DNA from: an uncultured Clostridia bacterium
GTDB taxonomy: Bacteria > Bacillota > Clostridia > TANB77 > CAG-508
Direction of reading: 5' to 3'
NCBI GenBank assembly: GCA_947624195.1
Contig: CANQJH010000004.1
Span: 1-64,000, forward strand
DNA length: 64,000 bases
The number at the start of each line of letters is the position of its first letter. Position 1 is the stretch's first letter. The notes under the pieces were generated by a model that ran no database searches, was not told where the DNA came from, and was given only the letters and a program-made list of their open reading frames with translations. Shown here one piece after another: positions 27,928 through 37,499 of the stretch. The position numbers and the translations under genes are program-made.

Positions 27928-28914
27928 TTATCCTTTTATTGCTAATTTTATTTTATTATCAGTTACGTCTAATCTTGCAAAACCGCCAATTGGAAAGGTT
28001 ATAATTGGTGTTGTATGACCAAAGTCAACTCCTGCAATAATAGGAATTTTAGTTAATTCTGGTTTGTTCTTTATCATTTTAGTCCATTTTTCTTTTGTCA
28101 TATTGCAATTTTTTTGTTCTCTTCCGATTACTAGTCCTTTTACTGTTTTAAATTCTGGCAAATGAATTAAAGATTGTAGGTTTCTATCAAATTCAACCAA
28201 AAAATGCTTATCAGCCATACCATCATCTTCAAGAAATAAAATTTTATTTTTGATATCAGGCATGTACTCTGTGCCTTGTAATAAATTTAAAGTACAAAGG
28301 TTTCCACCAACAATCTCTCCTTCAGCTGAGCCTTCATTTATTACAAACATGCCATCATTTTTGATAAATTCTCTATTTTCTTGATCTTTGAACCACGCGT
28401 CATCACTCCACTCAGAAGACGAGTTTATTTCTATCTCTTTATCTTCAAAAAACATTTTTTTGAAATAATCAAGTTCATAATCAAAGCCTTTAAGCATACC
28501 AAAGCTAGAATAATGCGGACCATAGTATGTAACTAAACCAGTTTTGGCATATATAGAATCTAATAATGCCGTAATATCTGAATATCCACAAAAGATTTTA
28601 GGATTTTGTTTTATTAAATCATAGTCTATATAATCTAATATCTGGTTTGAATTATAGCCGCCAATTACGGTTAAGATAGCCTTGACGTTTTTATCTCTAA
28701 ATGCTTCATTTAAGTCCTCTACTCTATGTTCTACACTAGCAGCCACATAATCTTCATCCGCTTCATTAACATACTTTCCGAAAGTTACTTTTAACCCTAA
28801 CTTCTCTAGCCTCTCTGTTGCTAGCTTTTTGCTGTCTTCACCTATTATCGCCATACTTCTTGATGGTGCAATGATTCTAACTTCATCACCTAATTTTAAT
28901 TTACTTGGTATCAT
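27928..28914 (-). CDS. S66 family serine peptidase, MccF-like / LD-carboxypeptidase
   Basis: The 328-aa protein belongs to family S66. It has IIAPSRSM near the start, TVIGGYNSNQIL, the nucleophile Ser in CGYSDIT, the Glu region in GGNLCTLNLLQGTEY and the His in DFGHTTP. The long insert before GGNL (SEWSDDAWFKDQENREF) is more like MccF, which cleaves microcin C and confers self-immunity, than like the shorter LdcA cell-wall recycling enzyme. Either is possible; no microcin genes are nearby. The ATG at 28914 is preferred over 28938, because AGGAAGGAG lies 6 nt before it. Confidence 0.82.
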   Translation of the reverse strand: MIPSKLKLGDEVRIIAPSRSMAIIGEDSKKLATERLEKLGLKVTFGKYVNEADEDYVAASVEHRVEDLNEAFRDKNVKAILTVIGGYNSNQILDYIDYDLIKQNPKIFCGYSDITALLDSIYAKTGLVTYYGPHYSSFGMLKGFDYELDYFKKMFFEDKEIEINSSSEWSDDAWFKDQENREFIKNDGMFVINEGSAEGEIVGGNLCTLNLLQGTEYMPDIKNKILFLEDDGMADKHFLVEFDRNLQSLIHLPEFKTVKGLVIGREQKNCNMTKEKWTKMIKNKPELTKIPIIAGVDFGHTTPIITFPIGGFARLDVTDNKIKLAIKG

Positions 28915-28987
28915 AAAATACTCCTTCCTAGTATTCATACTATCATACTTTATTTATTTTATCATAATTTTGATTTTGCTTAATTTT

Positions 28988-29314
28988 CTAATATCCAATT
29001 TTTATTACAGCAATTCCGTCAATTATTTTGATAGAATTCTCACTTGGAAAAATCTCCATGTCATAAAATTCTTGACTAAATGCGATATTTTCATATGTTT
29101 CGCTTGTGTAAATATTTCTACCTATTCCTAAATTATCTTGTAAAAATATTTGCCATGTCCATTTATATATATTACTAACATCAAAATATGTCAATTTTAA
29201 AAGTCTTGGATTTTGTATACTAAAGTTCATTTTGCCAATAATGCAAATTGGTGTTTCGTTTGTAATTTCATCTGTATTTTCAATTCTTTCTATAATCCTA
29301 TTTCCGTACTGCTG
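28988..29314 (-). pseudogene. GtrII-type glucosyltransferase, C-terminal part (frameshifted)
   Basis: About 105 codons in a different frame continue the membrane protein upstream. The soluble sequence QQYGNRIIERIENTDEI follows naturally after ATNLFNKQM, which ends the upstream frame. It contains PICIIGKMNFS and ends in IKIIDGIAVIKIGY, which resembles the C-terminal domain of GtrII proteins. No credible start of its own: the ATG at 29356 lies inside the upstream coding sequence. Confidence 0.7.
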
Positions 29315-30512
29315 ACATTTGTTTATTAAATAGATTTGTTGCCACATATGTTGCATTATCTGTTAAAATAAATGTCCATATAGAAATTAATATAATTAAA
29401 ATAGATAATACATTTATTTTATCCAATTTTACCAATTCAATTTGTTTTAATAATAGAATAATCGGTAAATACAACCCGGTTGCCATTAACAAGTTCAACT
29501 CTTTTCCCTGAGCAATTATTTCTATAATACATGTAAAAATAGGAAACATCAATATCACAATAATCATAAATATTAATTTACAAGGCGTCTTGTAAATTTT
29601 GTTATTTATTATTAACGTTATAAAATTAATCACAATAAGCAATAATAAAATTACATTAAATATATGTCTAAAAGTAAATTTAGAACTTTCGATTATTGAA
29701 TTGGTAAAGTAAAAATTATAAAAAGTAACATATGTATTTTTTATTGAAGGCAATAAATTTTTTAAAGTTTCAAGACTTAGAACTTTGTTTCCACCATTAT
29801 AGTCTGTAATACTTAAGTTTAAAATTTTAACTATAATATTAAATAAAATATAGTAAATAATTATTCCAACAATTAGAGTTACAATATTAAGTAGAATTTT
29901 TTTGATTATATCTTTAAATTTAAGTTCTTTTTCAGTGCATGTATTAATTAAAAATACTATTGCAAGTAATGTTACGATTACACATAAATAAGCTTGATAA
30001 AAACCTAAAGTCAGAATTATGCAAATTACAGACAATATAGTATTTTTTATGTTTGTTTCTTTGTTTAAAAAATAAACAGACATTACTGCAAATAATAATG
30101 CCAAAGTGTAACTATCTGCGGTATAAGCATACATAAGGGTAAGAGAAAAAGTAGGAGTAACAACCATTAAAATGCCCATCAAAATCTTTACGTAATTTTT
30201 CTTCACTTTAAGCACATCTGTTAATATTAGATTAGAAAAAGCTACAATAGCTATTGAGATAAAGGAGGTTAGCGCAGATGATACAACAGTGCCTCTTAGT
30301 AAGTCTATAAAAGGAATAAAGAATCTACCAAGAGATATCTCCCACCCTTTAGCTAAAAAAGAGCCATAATGCCAGTATCCATCATACGCTAAAAGTTCAT
30401 GAGAATATAAAGTAAAATGCACCATAAGTCCAATTATAAATGTTGTAAAAAATACAATTTTTCTGTCGCGGTTAAACCATTTATTTGTTTTTTCTAAAAA
30501 ATTATCTATCAT
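29298..30512 (-). pseudogene. GtrII-type glucosyltransferase, N-terminal membrane part (frameshifted)
   Basis: This frame encodes a polytopic membrane protein with about ten helices. The family-like loop after helix 1 reads AYDGYWHYGSFLAKGWEISLGRFFIPFI, with the acidic and GR residues seen in GtrII (PF14264) proteins that transfer glucosyl groups to surface polymers from a lipid carrier. The frame stops early at 29298; one extra base near 29312 separates it from its C-terminal domain. The start at ATG 30512 has AGGAGAT about 11 nt upstream; the frame is open to 30566. The lone recombinase gene is directly upstream. Confidence 0.72.
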
Positions 30513-30596
30513 AAAATTACCATATCTCCTACTGTGTATATTATATAATATAATGTTTTTTGTCAATAACTTTAGGACTTAAAAACACTTAAATTT

Positions 30597-31517
30597 TCAA
30601 AGTCTATTAATAAATTTCTTTTTTACTTCATAAGAAGAGTGAACGTAAATAGAAAGTGTAATTCCTATATTAGCATGTCCTAATACTTCACTTAATGATT
30701 TTACATCCATTCCTACCCTGATACACCTAGTTGCAAATGTATGTCTAAGACAGTGATATTTTTTATATTTTATTCTACATGCAGATAATATTTGCCTATA
30801 TGAATATCTATACACTAACGGCTCAGTGTATTTGTCTTTCTGCCCAGTCAGTATATAGCTATCCTTAGGATACATTTTGCTTGCACTTTTTAAGTTGGGT
30901 ATTATTAATTTCGAAATTGGGACTTTCCTCTTAGATTTAAGAGTTTTAGGACTTGTAACAATTGTTTTTGATTTTTCATTAGTACTATACAGTCTTTGTA
31001 CTGTTCTTTGAACATAAATTAATTGATTATCAAAATCTATATCTGACCATTTAAGTCCGCATACTTCACCTATTCTAAGTCCAGAATACAGACTTATTAA
31101 CATACCGAGATTTTTAAGCGTATTATATTCTAGCAAATATTTTGTTAGTCGGTTTCTTTCTCTCTCAGTAAAAACTTCTATCTCTGTACTTTCAATTTTA
31201 GAACTTGATATTAGGTCTAATTCGATTTGAAAATCTTTAAATTTTTTCCTTAGAAACCTTAAAATCGTTTTAAGTCTTATAACTAATTCATTTACATTTT
31301 GTCTGTCTCCTAATAAATTATCTCTCTTACTTTTTATATAACTATTAAAATCATATTCAATCAAGTCGGCTAATGTCATGCTTCCTAAGTCTTTTTTAAA
31401 ATATTTCTCAATAATGTACTTATAATTATAATATGTTGATTTTTTTACATTATTTTCTTTAAAAGCTAAATATATATCGCATCCTTTCTCAAATGTTATA
31501 TCATCTAAATTAGTCAT
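30597..31517 (-). CDS. Tyrosine recombinase / phage-type integrase
   Basis: The 306-aa protein has an N-terminal SAM-like core-binding domain (about residues 10-100) and a complete catalytic domain: Arg in YSGLRIGEV, Lys in the beta-hairpin KSKRKVPISK, HCLRHTFATR, His in LGHAN and the Tyr nucleophile in SIYVHSSYE. It looks active. The ATG at 31517 follows GAAAGGAAG and is preferred to 31535. No phage, conjugation or resistance genes accompany it, so it is either the last piece of a decayed element or a domesticated recombinase. Immediately downstream is the frameshifted GtrII gene. Confidence 0.88.
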   Translation of the reverse strand: MTNLDDITFEKGCDIYLAFKENNVKKSTYYNYKYIIEKYFKKDLGSMTLADLIEYDFNSYIKSKRDNLLGDRQNVNELVIRLKTILRFLRKKFKDFQIELDLISSSKIESTEIEVFTERERNRLTKYLLEYNTLKNLGMLISLYSGLRIGEVCGLKWSDIDFDNQLIYVQRTVQRLYSTNEKSKTIVTSPKTLKSKRKVPISKLIIPNLKSASKMYPKDSYILTGQKDKYTEPLVYRYSYRQILSACRIKYKKYHCLRHTFATRCIRVGMDVKSLSEVLGHANIGITLSIYVHSSYEVKKKFINRL

Positions 31518-31671
31518 TTTTTTACTTCCTTTCATTTTACATTTTATATATATTTATTTTTCCATTATATGATTTTTAAGTTTAATCACCTCCTATTATA
31601 GTAATGTCAAATTATAAACGATTTAACTATCAAAGATATCCTCTATCATCTCCTCTCTATATTAATTGCAA

Positions 31672-31701
31672 AAAAGCCATTGTATTTTTACAATGGCTTT
31701 T
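31672..31701. terminator. Bidirectional terminator between queH and the recombinase gene
   Basis: A 13-bp perfect stem, AAAAGCCATTGTA (31672-31684) and TACAATGGCTTTT (31689-31701), has a TTTT loop. A-rich and T-rich flanks allow termination in either direction. The rest of 31518-31829 has no gene; on the minus strand an AGGAGGTG (31595-31588) is followed only by an 11-codon frame, and TTGACA (31610-31605) lacks a good -10 partner. Confidence 0.75.
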
Positions 31702-31829
31702 ACTATTTGATAAATAGACTTAGCAAGAAAGTTTTTCCATTTTTCTCTCCTATAGATTATCATCTTTTCTCACTCATGTCAATATCCATATTCAATTTTA
31801 TATATTTTTGTATGGTATTTCGTTTACTC

Positions 31830-32402
31830 TTATGCATTGAGTTTTGAATACTCCTCTTTATCCTTCAAGATACGTTCATAATACCTATCTTTTTCCGAAA
31901 ATATGCAGCCACAGTACTTCTGTAAATATAAAGATAATTCTTTGGCTTTTTTCTTTCCTTCCCAAAATCCTTCTCTAAAGTCCCTATACAAAAAATCTAT
32001 ATTATACTCTTTGCTTAGCTTTTGCATATATGTTTTAATGAATTCATGATTTTGATATATGCTATACAAAAGTGTTGTTGAGACAGTATCATAACCGTTT
32101 GCTTTAGCATATTCAAACGTCCTTTTTAATCTTACTGGATAGCAGTAATTTGTGCATCTAGCTTTTAGGTCTTTTACCGCTTCTTTGCAAAATTCATCTA
32201 AGCCATATTCATCTTCAAATATGGCTGCTACATTTATACTTTTTGCATATTCTTTTAAACAATCTCTTCTAGCCTTGTATTCCATGTATGGATGTATGTT
32301 AGGGTTATACCAAAATAGTGTTGGCTCAATTCCTTCTTCTCTTAATTTATCAATGCAATATACGCTACAAGGTGCGCAACAAGTATGTAATAGTAATTTC
32401 AT
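31830..32402 (-). CDS. queH: Epoxyqueuosine reductase QueH
   Basis: The 190-aa protein (DUF208/QueH family) makes the last step of queuosine synthesis, reducing epoxyqueuosine in tRNA. The iron-sulphur/metal ligands are visible: LLLHTCCAPCS at the N-terminus, ARRDC, ARCTNYCYPVRL and QKYCGCIFSE near the end. ATG 32402 is preferred to 32435, since GGGAGC lies 5 nt upstream and the protein then begins MKLLLHTCCAPC as in the family. It is 55 bp downstream of ruvB and probably cotranscribed, a common clostridial pairing. Confidence 0.93.
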   Translation of the reverse strand: MKLLLHTCCAPCSVYCIDKLREEGIEPTLFWYNPNIHPYMEYKARRDCLKEYAKSINVAAIFEDEYGLDEFCKEAVKDLKARCTNYCYPVRLKRTFEYAKANGYDTVSTTLLYSIYQNHEFIKTYMQKLSKEYNIDFLYRDFREGFWEGKKKAKELSLYLQKYCGCIFSEKDRYYERILKDKEEYSKLNA

Positions 32403-32457
32403 CTTTGCTCCCATTTCTATTTCTTTATTTTTCATCTAATTTGTTCAATCTCAATTT

Positions 32458-33504
32458 TTATTCAATTTTAATTTGGTTGCTATACTTTTTGCTGGTTTCT
32501 CTTTCTGGCAAATTAATTCCTAAATGTTTGTACGCTGCGGGCAATGGTATCCTTCCTCTTGGCGTCCTTCCTACAAAGCCAATCTGTACTAGGTATGGCT
32601 CATATACATCTTCTATCGTAGAAACTTCTTCTCCTAGCGTAGTAGCCAAAGCGTCCACGCCCACTGGTCTTCCTTGATATTTATTAATTAAAGTATCTAA
32701 TAATCTTTTATCAATTGCATCTAAACCAATATCGTCTATATCTAGTTTATTTAGTGATATTTTTGCAATATCTAAAGTTATTTTTCCATTTGCTAGAACC
32801 GAGGCATAATCTCTTACTCTTTTTAAAAGTCTATTTGCAATTCTTGGTGTTCCTCTTGACCTTTTAGCAATTTCCATTGCTGCTTCTTCTTCTATATCTA
32901 TGTCTAAAATTTCAGCTGACCTTTTTATTATCGTTTTTAAATCTTCTGGCTCATATAGCTCTAATCTTTCAACTATGCCAAATCTATCTCTCAAAGGTGT
33001 AGTTAATGAACCTGCTTTTGTTGTTGCTCCTATCAATGTAAACTTTGGTAAATCTAATCTTATTGATTTAGCTGTTGGTCCTTTGCCAATTATAATATCT
33101 AGTGTAAAATCTTCTAATGCTGGATACAATATTTCTTCAATATTTTTGTTTAATCTATGTATTTCATCTATGAATAGCACATCAAATTCTGACAAGTTTG
33201 TAAGTAATGCTGCTAAATCACCTGCTTTTTCTATTGCTGGGCCAGATGTTATTTTTATATTAGAATTCATTTCATTTGAAATAATATTTGCTAGAGTCGT
33301 TTTTCCTAGTCCTGGAGGGCCATATAGCAAAACGTGGTCAAGAGGCTCGCGTCTAAGTTTCGCAGCCTCTATGTAAACTTTCATATTTTCTTTTACTTTT
33401 GTTTGTCCAATATATTCTTTTAGCGTTTTAGGTCTTAAAACATTTTCTTGCTTTTCTTCATTTTCGTTTTCAAGTCCTGGATTTATTAAATCATTTTTCT
33501 CCAT
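32458..33504 (-). CDS. ruvB: Holliday junction branch migration ATPase RuvB
   Basis: This 348-aa AAA+ motor drives branch migration together with RuvA. It has [12 protein letters not shown] at the N-terminus, Walker [10 protein letters not shown], Walker B FIDEIHRL, sensor 1 IGATTKAG, the arginine finger region PLRDRFG and the winged-helix end [10 protein letters not shown]. ruvA is not adjacent, which departs from the common ruvAB order. GAGGT precedes the ATG. Confidence 0.97.
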   Translation of the reverse strand: MEKNDLINPGLENENEEKQENVLRPKTLKEYIGQTKVKENMKVYIEAAKLRREPLDHVLLYGPPGLGKTTLANIISNEMNSNIKITSGPAIEKAGDLAALLTNLSEFDVLFIDEIHRLNKNIEEILYPALEDFTLDIIIGKGPTAKSIRLDLPKFTLIGATTKAGSLTTPLRDRFGIVERLELYEPEDLKTIIKRSAEILDIDIEEEAAMEIAKRSRGTPRIANRLLKRVRDYASVLANGKITLDIAKISLNKLDIDDIGLDAIDKRLLDTLINKYQGRPVGVDALATTLGEEVSTIEDVYEPYLVQIGFVGRTPRGRIPLPAAYKHLGINLPERETSKKYSNQIKIE

Positions 33505-33553
33505 TACTATACCTCATTTTAGCTAAGTTTTTATAGTATCATTTGCTTTGATA

Positions 33554-34666
33554 CTATTTTGAGCTTTTGTCTTCTAACAACATTTCTCTTTTTTTGTTTT
33601 CCTTTAATAATTCTTTGTTGTACTTTTTAATCTGCTTACTTCCTAATCCTAGAATAGCAGCAATAATCAATGCTAAAGATAATGCCTTCCAAATGCCATC
33701 ATTTATTAGTATTACTGTAAATAGTCCTATTGTTGTGCTTATACTATATAAAATGTATACAGCTTGTTTTTGGGTATATCCGTGTTTCATTATTCTATGA
33801 TGTAAATGTCCGCTATCTGCATCAAATACTGCCTTTAATGATTTTCCCTTTACTATTCTTCTGACAATAGCGAAAAGTGTATCAAAGATAGGAAGACCCA
33901 ATACTAAAACTGGTGCAATTAACACAAGCAATGTAACTGTTTTGGCTATTCCTAGTATACTTATTACGGCTAATGAAAACCCTAAGAATTGTGCTCCCAC
34001 GTCTCCTATAAATGTTTTAGCTGGATTTGCATTGTATGGGAAGAATCCCAATATTGCTCCTGCTAAAGCAGTTATTAAGATTATTGATATTATTGGAGAG
34101 TCAGTTGTTGCAAATATTAAAAGTAAAAATATGCAAGAAATTAAAGTAATACCAGATGATAGCCCATCCAAACCATCTATTAAATTAATTGCATTGGTTA
34201 TACCCACTATCCAGCCTATAGTTAAAATAAAACTAATTGGATCTGGTAATATTCTTCCGCTTATATCGTTAATCCTTATTCCAAAAGCATATATTATTAT
34301 TGCCGCTATAATTTGAACTATCAATTTTTGAATTGGTTTTAGAGAATGTACGTCATCTAAGAATGTAAATATGCTTAAGAATATCATTCCTGTCAAAAAT
34401 CCTATCAATTTAAGTTTGTAGTTTTCCGTATCATTTAAATCTAGTTTTCCTTCTATTGACATAGTAATAACAAGATATAAAGCTGATACTAGGAATCCGG
34501 ATATTACTGCTATACCTCCTAGTCTTGGCATTGGTTTTTTGTTAACTCTCCTATCTTCTGGATAGTCTATAGCCCCTACTTTTTTTGCTAATTTTATTGT
34601 GTATGGTGTTACTACAAATGAAGTTATACACGCTAATAAAAATGCTATTGCAATATCTCCCCACAT
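33554..34666 (-). CDS. tagO: Undecaprenyl-phosphate GlcNAc-1-phosphate transferase (TagO/WecA type)
   Basis: The 370-aa polytopic membrane enzyme (about 11 helices) moves a HexNAc-1-phosphate onto undecaprenyl phosphate, which begins wall teichoic acid or related polymer synthesis. Conserved cytoplasmic motifs are present: RRVNKKPMPRLGG, FLDDVHSLKP, NLIDGLDGLSSG, KTFIGDVGAQFLGF and the HLHHR loop of the WecA/TagO branch (absent from MraY). The C-terminus is a Lys/Glu-rich tail. It is the initiating enzyme for the polysaccharide locus upstream and the last gene of that run. GGAGGT precedes the ATG. Confidence 0.9.
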   Translation of the reverse strand: MWGDIAIAFLLACITSFVVTPYTIKLAKKVGAIDYPEDRRVNKKPMPRLGGIAVISGFLVSALYLVITMSIEGKLDLNDTENYKLKLIGFLTGMIFLSIFTFLDDVHSLKPIQKLIVQIIAAIIIYAFGIRINDISGRILPDPISFILTIGWIVGITNAINLIDGLDGLSSGITLISCIFLLLIFATTDSPIISIILITALAGAILGFFPYNANPAKTFIGDVGAQFLGFSLAVISILGIAKTVTLLVLIAPVLVLGLPIFDTLFAIVRRIVKGKSLKAVFDADSGHLHHRIMKHGYTQKQAVYILYSISTTIGLFTVILINDGIWKALSLALIIAAILGLGSKQIKKYNKELLKENKKREMLLEDKSSK

Positions 34667-34683
34667 AATATTACCTCCATATT

Positions 34684-36411
34684 TTAATAATTAAACATAT
34701 AGCCATCTCTTTCTGCATCAATTTCTTGATCTACTGTTACTTTGTCCAATATATTTAAATCGTTTAAGTTGTATAAAACACCTTGATAACCGATATTATT
34801 TAGTTTTATTTTAACATTTTCATTTTCTTTTGTATACTGTTCAAATTCTTCTAATCTAGTTTCTACATATATATTTGATATTTTTATACCTTGGATAGAT
34901 GCGCACATTACCATTAATGTATTTAAAGAAATTATTATTGCAAATATAATTCCTGAAACAAATGCCACTTTGCTTTTTCTATTTTTAAGTAATTGATATA
35001 ATGCAATTATTGGAAATACATAAATAAATGCAATATATCTAGCCCACCAATTTCCTTCAAATATTAATAGGATAATTCCTGTTGATAATATTAGTAAAAT
35101 ATATGGTATTAATTTATTGTAATCTTTATTTTTAATCCACTTAATAATCAAGTATATAAAACCAATTGTAGTTAATATAAATATACCACTATATAAGGGA
35201 CCAAATCCAGACATTCTAATATCTGGTATATTATAATTTTTTATTTCATCTTTCGTAAATGTAAATGGTATTTTTAATTCTGGTTTTGTAGTTTCTTCTG
35301 CATCTGTTGGATATGCATTTACTCCTTTTGCAAATAAAGAAATGAAGAATGTTTCTACTCTATTTTTACCTTCAAAAGATTTTGGTGCTTGCGCAGAACA
35401 TATATCAGCTACACGATCTTTGCCATATAGAGGATAGAACAAATTACCATTAAATATTGCATTTTTTGCATATGATGAAAATCCTACAACCGCTACTGCA
35501 ATAATTACCGTAACTGCGTAAAAAATTGTTTGTTCTTTTAGTTCTTTTAAGAAACTTTCTTTGCTCTCTTTATGCTTTCTCCAAAGGTTATATAAATAAG
35601 ATACTCCGCAGAATATACCAGCATAAGCTAAACCGGTAAATTTTATATTAACACTCCATAAAATTGCAGAAGCCAAAATCATTAATGTTTCTACTTTGCT
35701 TTCATCTTTATAGTCATTTTTTTGTATATTCAAGCAATATAAAACTAATATGATTGCTAAACCTAAAATTGAATCTACATACAAAGTATTCACTTGTACC
35801 ATTGTTATTGGATTTACCACTAAAAGTAAAGCAACCAGTATGCCCACAAAAACATTGCTTCTCTTAGCTACATAACTTAAGACAATGCCAAATACTATGA
35901 ACATAAATAAAAACGTAAATATTTTAGCAGATTCAATATTAGAAGTTATACTATATACTACAGCTCCAAATATTTCAGTAGCTTTAGGATAATGATTTAC
36001 CCATTTAGTATTTATATTTTCACTAGAAGGTGTAAATGCATTACCTTTCTCCTGTGTAAAGTCTTGTGAATTTTCATATACTGGATTCCATCCGTTTTTT
36101 AAACTTCCAATAGCTAATTTATGATAAGTATTACCATCAAATGTACTATCATAGATTCTTCCAAATATGAGAATACCTATAATGAAAACTGCACTTGCTA
36201 ATATAATACCTATTATATTAGTCAATTTTTTATCTTTTTTGTAAAATAACATAAATGCTACTATAGATACAATATAAATTATTGGTAAGTGCCAAGGAGT
36301 AATTGTAACCTTAACAAAAAATAAAATTGTAGTAATTAATATAATTAATGTAATAAACATTAACATAAAAACTGAAGATTTTTTTACAATTTCAATTATT
36401 TTTTCTTTCAT
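34684..36411 (-). CDS. Large polytopic membrane protein, GT-C glycosyltransferase-like
   Basis: The 575-aa protein has about 12 membrane helices. Its first extracellular loop carries acidic residues (GRIYDSTFDGNTYHKLAIGSL, with a Y-D/D pair) and WVNHYPKATEI, as in lipid-linked-sugar GT-C transferases. Later loops include QVNTLYVDS and, near the end, NWWARY. The soluble C-terminal domain is short. I infer transfer of a sugar from a polyprenyl carrier on the outer membrane face; the substrate is unknown. It lies 17 bp upstream of tagO in the same run, and a hairpin precedes its start codon. Confidence 0.65.
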   Translation of the reverse strand: MKEKIIEIVKKSSVFMLMFITLIILITTILFFVKVTITPWHLPIIYIVSIVAFMLFYKKDKKLTNIIGIILASAVFIIGILIFGRIYDSTFDGNTYHKLAIGSLKNGWNPVYENSQDFTQEKGNAFTPSSENINTKWVNHYPKATEIFGAVVYSITSNIESAKIFTFLFMFIVFGIVLSYVAKRSNVFVGILVALLLVVNPITMVQVNTLYVDSILGLAIILVLYCLNIQKNDYKDESKVETLMILASAILWSVNIKFTGLAYAGIFCGVSYLYNLWRKHKESKESFLKELKEQTIFYAVTVIIAVAVVGFSSYAKNAIFNGNLFYPLYGKDRVADICSAQAPKSFEGKNRVETFFISLFAKGVNAYPTDAEETTKPELKIPFTFTKDEIKNYNIPDIRMSGFGPLYSGIFILTTIGFIYLIIKWIKNKDYNKLIPYILLILSTGIILLIFEGNWWARYIAFIYVFPIIALYQLLKNRKSKVAFVSGIIFAIIISLNTLMVMCASIQGIKISNIYVETRLEEFEQYTKENENVKIKLNNIGYQGVLYNLNDLNILDKVTVDQEIDAERDGYMFNY

Positions 36412-36420
36412 TTTCTTTTT

Positions 36421-36454
36421 GTTATGTTACTTATTAACATAACTTTTCCCTTTC
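36421..36454 (-). promoter_or_regulatory. SD-hairpin-ATG arrangement before the 34684-36411 gene
   Basis: On the minus strand GAAAGGGA (36454-36447) is followed by a 9-bp perfect hairpin, GTTATGTTA/TAACATAAC (36443-36421, loop ATAAG), then nine nt to the ATG. The SD is about 35 nt from the start, but only about 12 nt if the hairpin folds. Other variants lie at 40153-40189 and 50687-50720. Confidence 0.5.
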
Positions 36455-36472
36455 TAAATTAAATGTGTTTAT

Positions 36473-37420
36473 CTAATTTTCATTTGTTTCTCTTACTCCG
36501 TTATATTCTTTTATTAAATACAAAGGTCTGTTTTTGGTTTCATTGAATATCCTTCCTAGATATTCTCCTACAATTCCAAATAAAAGAATTTGTATTCCAG
36601 AAAAGAATAGTACTAATAAGATTATTGCCTGAAAAGCTTGAATTACAACTCCTTCTATGCAACATTTAGCAATTACATATATAAAATATATAAATAATGC
36701 CATGAAAGTTGGAATGGCTATAAATGTAGAAATTCTAAGTGGTGATGTTGTAAATGATGTTATTCCGTCTATTGCAAGGTTTACAAGTTTTCGATAATTC
36801 CACTTGGTTTGTCCAGCTATTCTTGGGTCTCTATCATATAATATTGCTTTTTTATTGTACCCTATCCAGCTAAACATACTTTTTGAACATCTTTGAGATT
36901 CTCTAAGTTTTTTTAAAGCATTTACACATCTTCTATCTAAAAGTCTAAAATCTCCAGTGTCTTTTTGAATTTCAACATTTGTTAATGTTTGTAGTAGTCT
37001 ATAATACATTTTTGATGTGAACTTTTTAAGCCATGTTTCACCTTTTCTCGATTTGCGTTGTGCGTAAACATCGTCATAACCTTGTTCCCAATATTCCAAC
37101 ATTTTGGGGATTAATTCTGGTGGGTCTTGTAAGTCTGCATCCATAAATATTACTGCGTCACCCTTAGCATAATCAAGTCCAGCTATCATAGCAGTTTCTT
37201 TTCCAAAATTCCTAGAAAAATCTACATATGATATTCTGTTATCTTTTTCTCTATATTCTTTTATTAGTTCTAGAGTTTTGTCTTTTGAGCCATCATTTAC
37301 AAAAAGAATCTCAAATTCATAATTTTGTATACTATTTATCATCTTTTCAATTCTTTCATATAAAAATGGTAATGAATCTTGCTCATTATATGCTGGAATT
37401 ATAATTGTGACTTTTTTCAT
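36473..37420 (-). CDS. GT2 glycosyltransferase, GtrB/dolichyl-phosphate-sugar synthase type
   Basis: The 315-aa protein has an N-terminal GT-A domain (VTIIIPAYNEQ; FVNDGSKDKT; FSRNFGKE; MDADLQDPPELI with the DxD) and two C-terminal membrane helices (about residues 230-290) ending VGEYLGRIFNETKNRPLYL. GtrB-like enzymes make polyprenyl-phosphate-linked glucose or similar at the inner face. That product is what the GT-C-like neighbours would use, so it probably supplies their donor. GAGGAG precedes the ATG. Confidence 0.85.
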   Translation of the reverse strand: MKKVTIIIPAYNEQDSLPFLYERIEKMINSIQNYEFEILFVNDGSKDKTLELIKEYREKDNRISYVDFSRNFGKETAMIAGLDYAKGDAVIFMDADLQDPPELIPKMLEYWEQGYDDVYAQRKSRKGETWLKKFTSKMYYRLLQTLTNVEIQKDTGDFRLLDRRCVNALKKLRESQRCSKSMFSWIGYNKKAILYDRDPRIAGQTKWNYRKLVNLAIDGITSFTTSPLRISTFIAIPTFMALFIYFIYVIAKCCIEGVVIQAFQAIILLVLFFSGIQILLFGIVGEYLGRIFNETKNRPLYLIKEYNGVRETNEN

Positions 37421-37499
37421 TTTAACTCCTCTTTTATTATAATTATCTGTTTTTCTTTTAACAATTTACCTTTTATTTATTGTTTTTACTTTTGACAAT

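Noticed and set aside
31518-31671. Leader peptide genes upstream of the recombinase (MIEDIFDS and an 11-codon frame behind AGGAGGTG)
   Set aside because: Too short to support, no terminator-antiterminator structure seen, and no reason for attenuation of a recombinase.
36421-36443. Intergenic hairpins in the polysaccharide locus as plain terminators
   Set aside because: They are not followed by T-runs in the direction of transcription and lie between an SD-like sequence and a start codon. A minor attenuating effect cannot be excluded.
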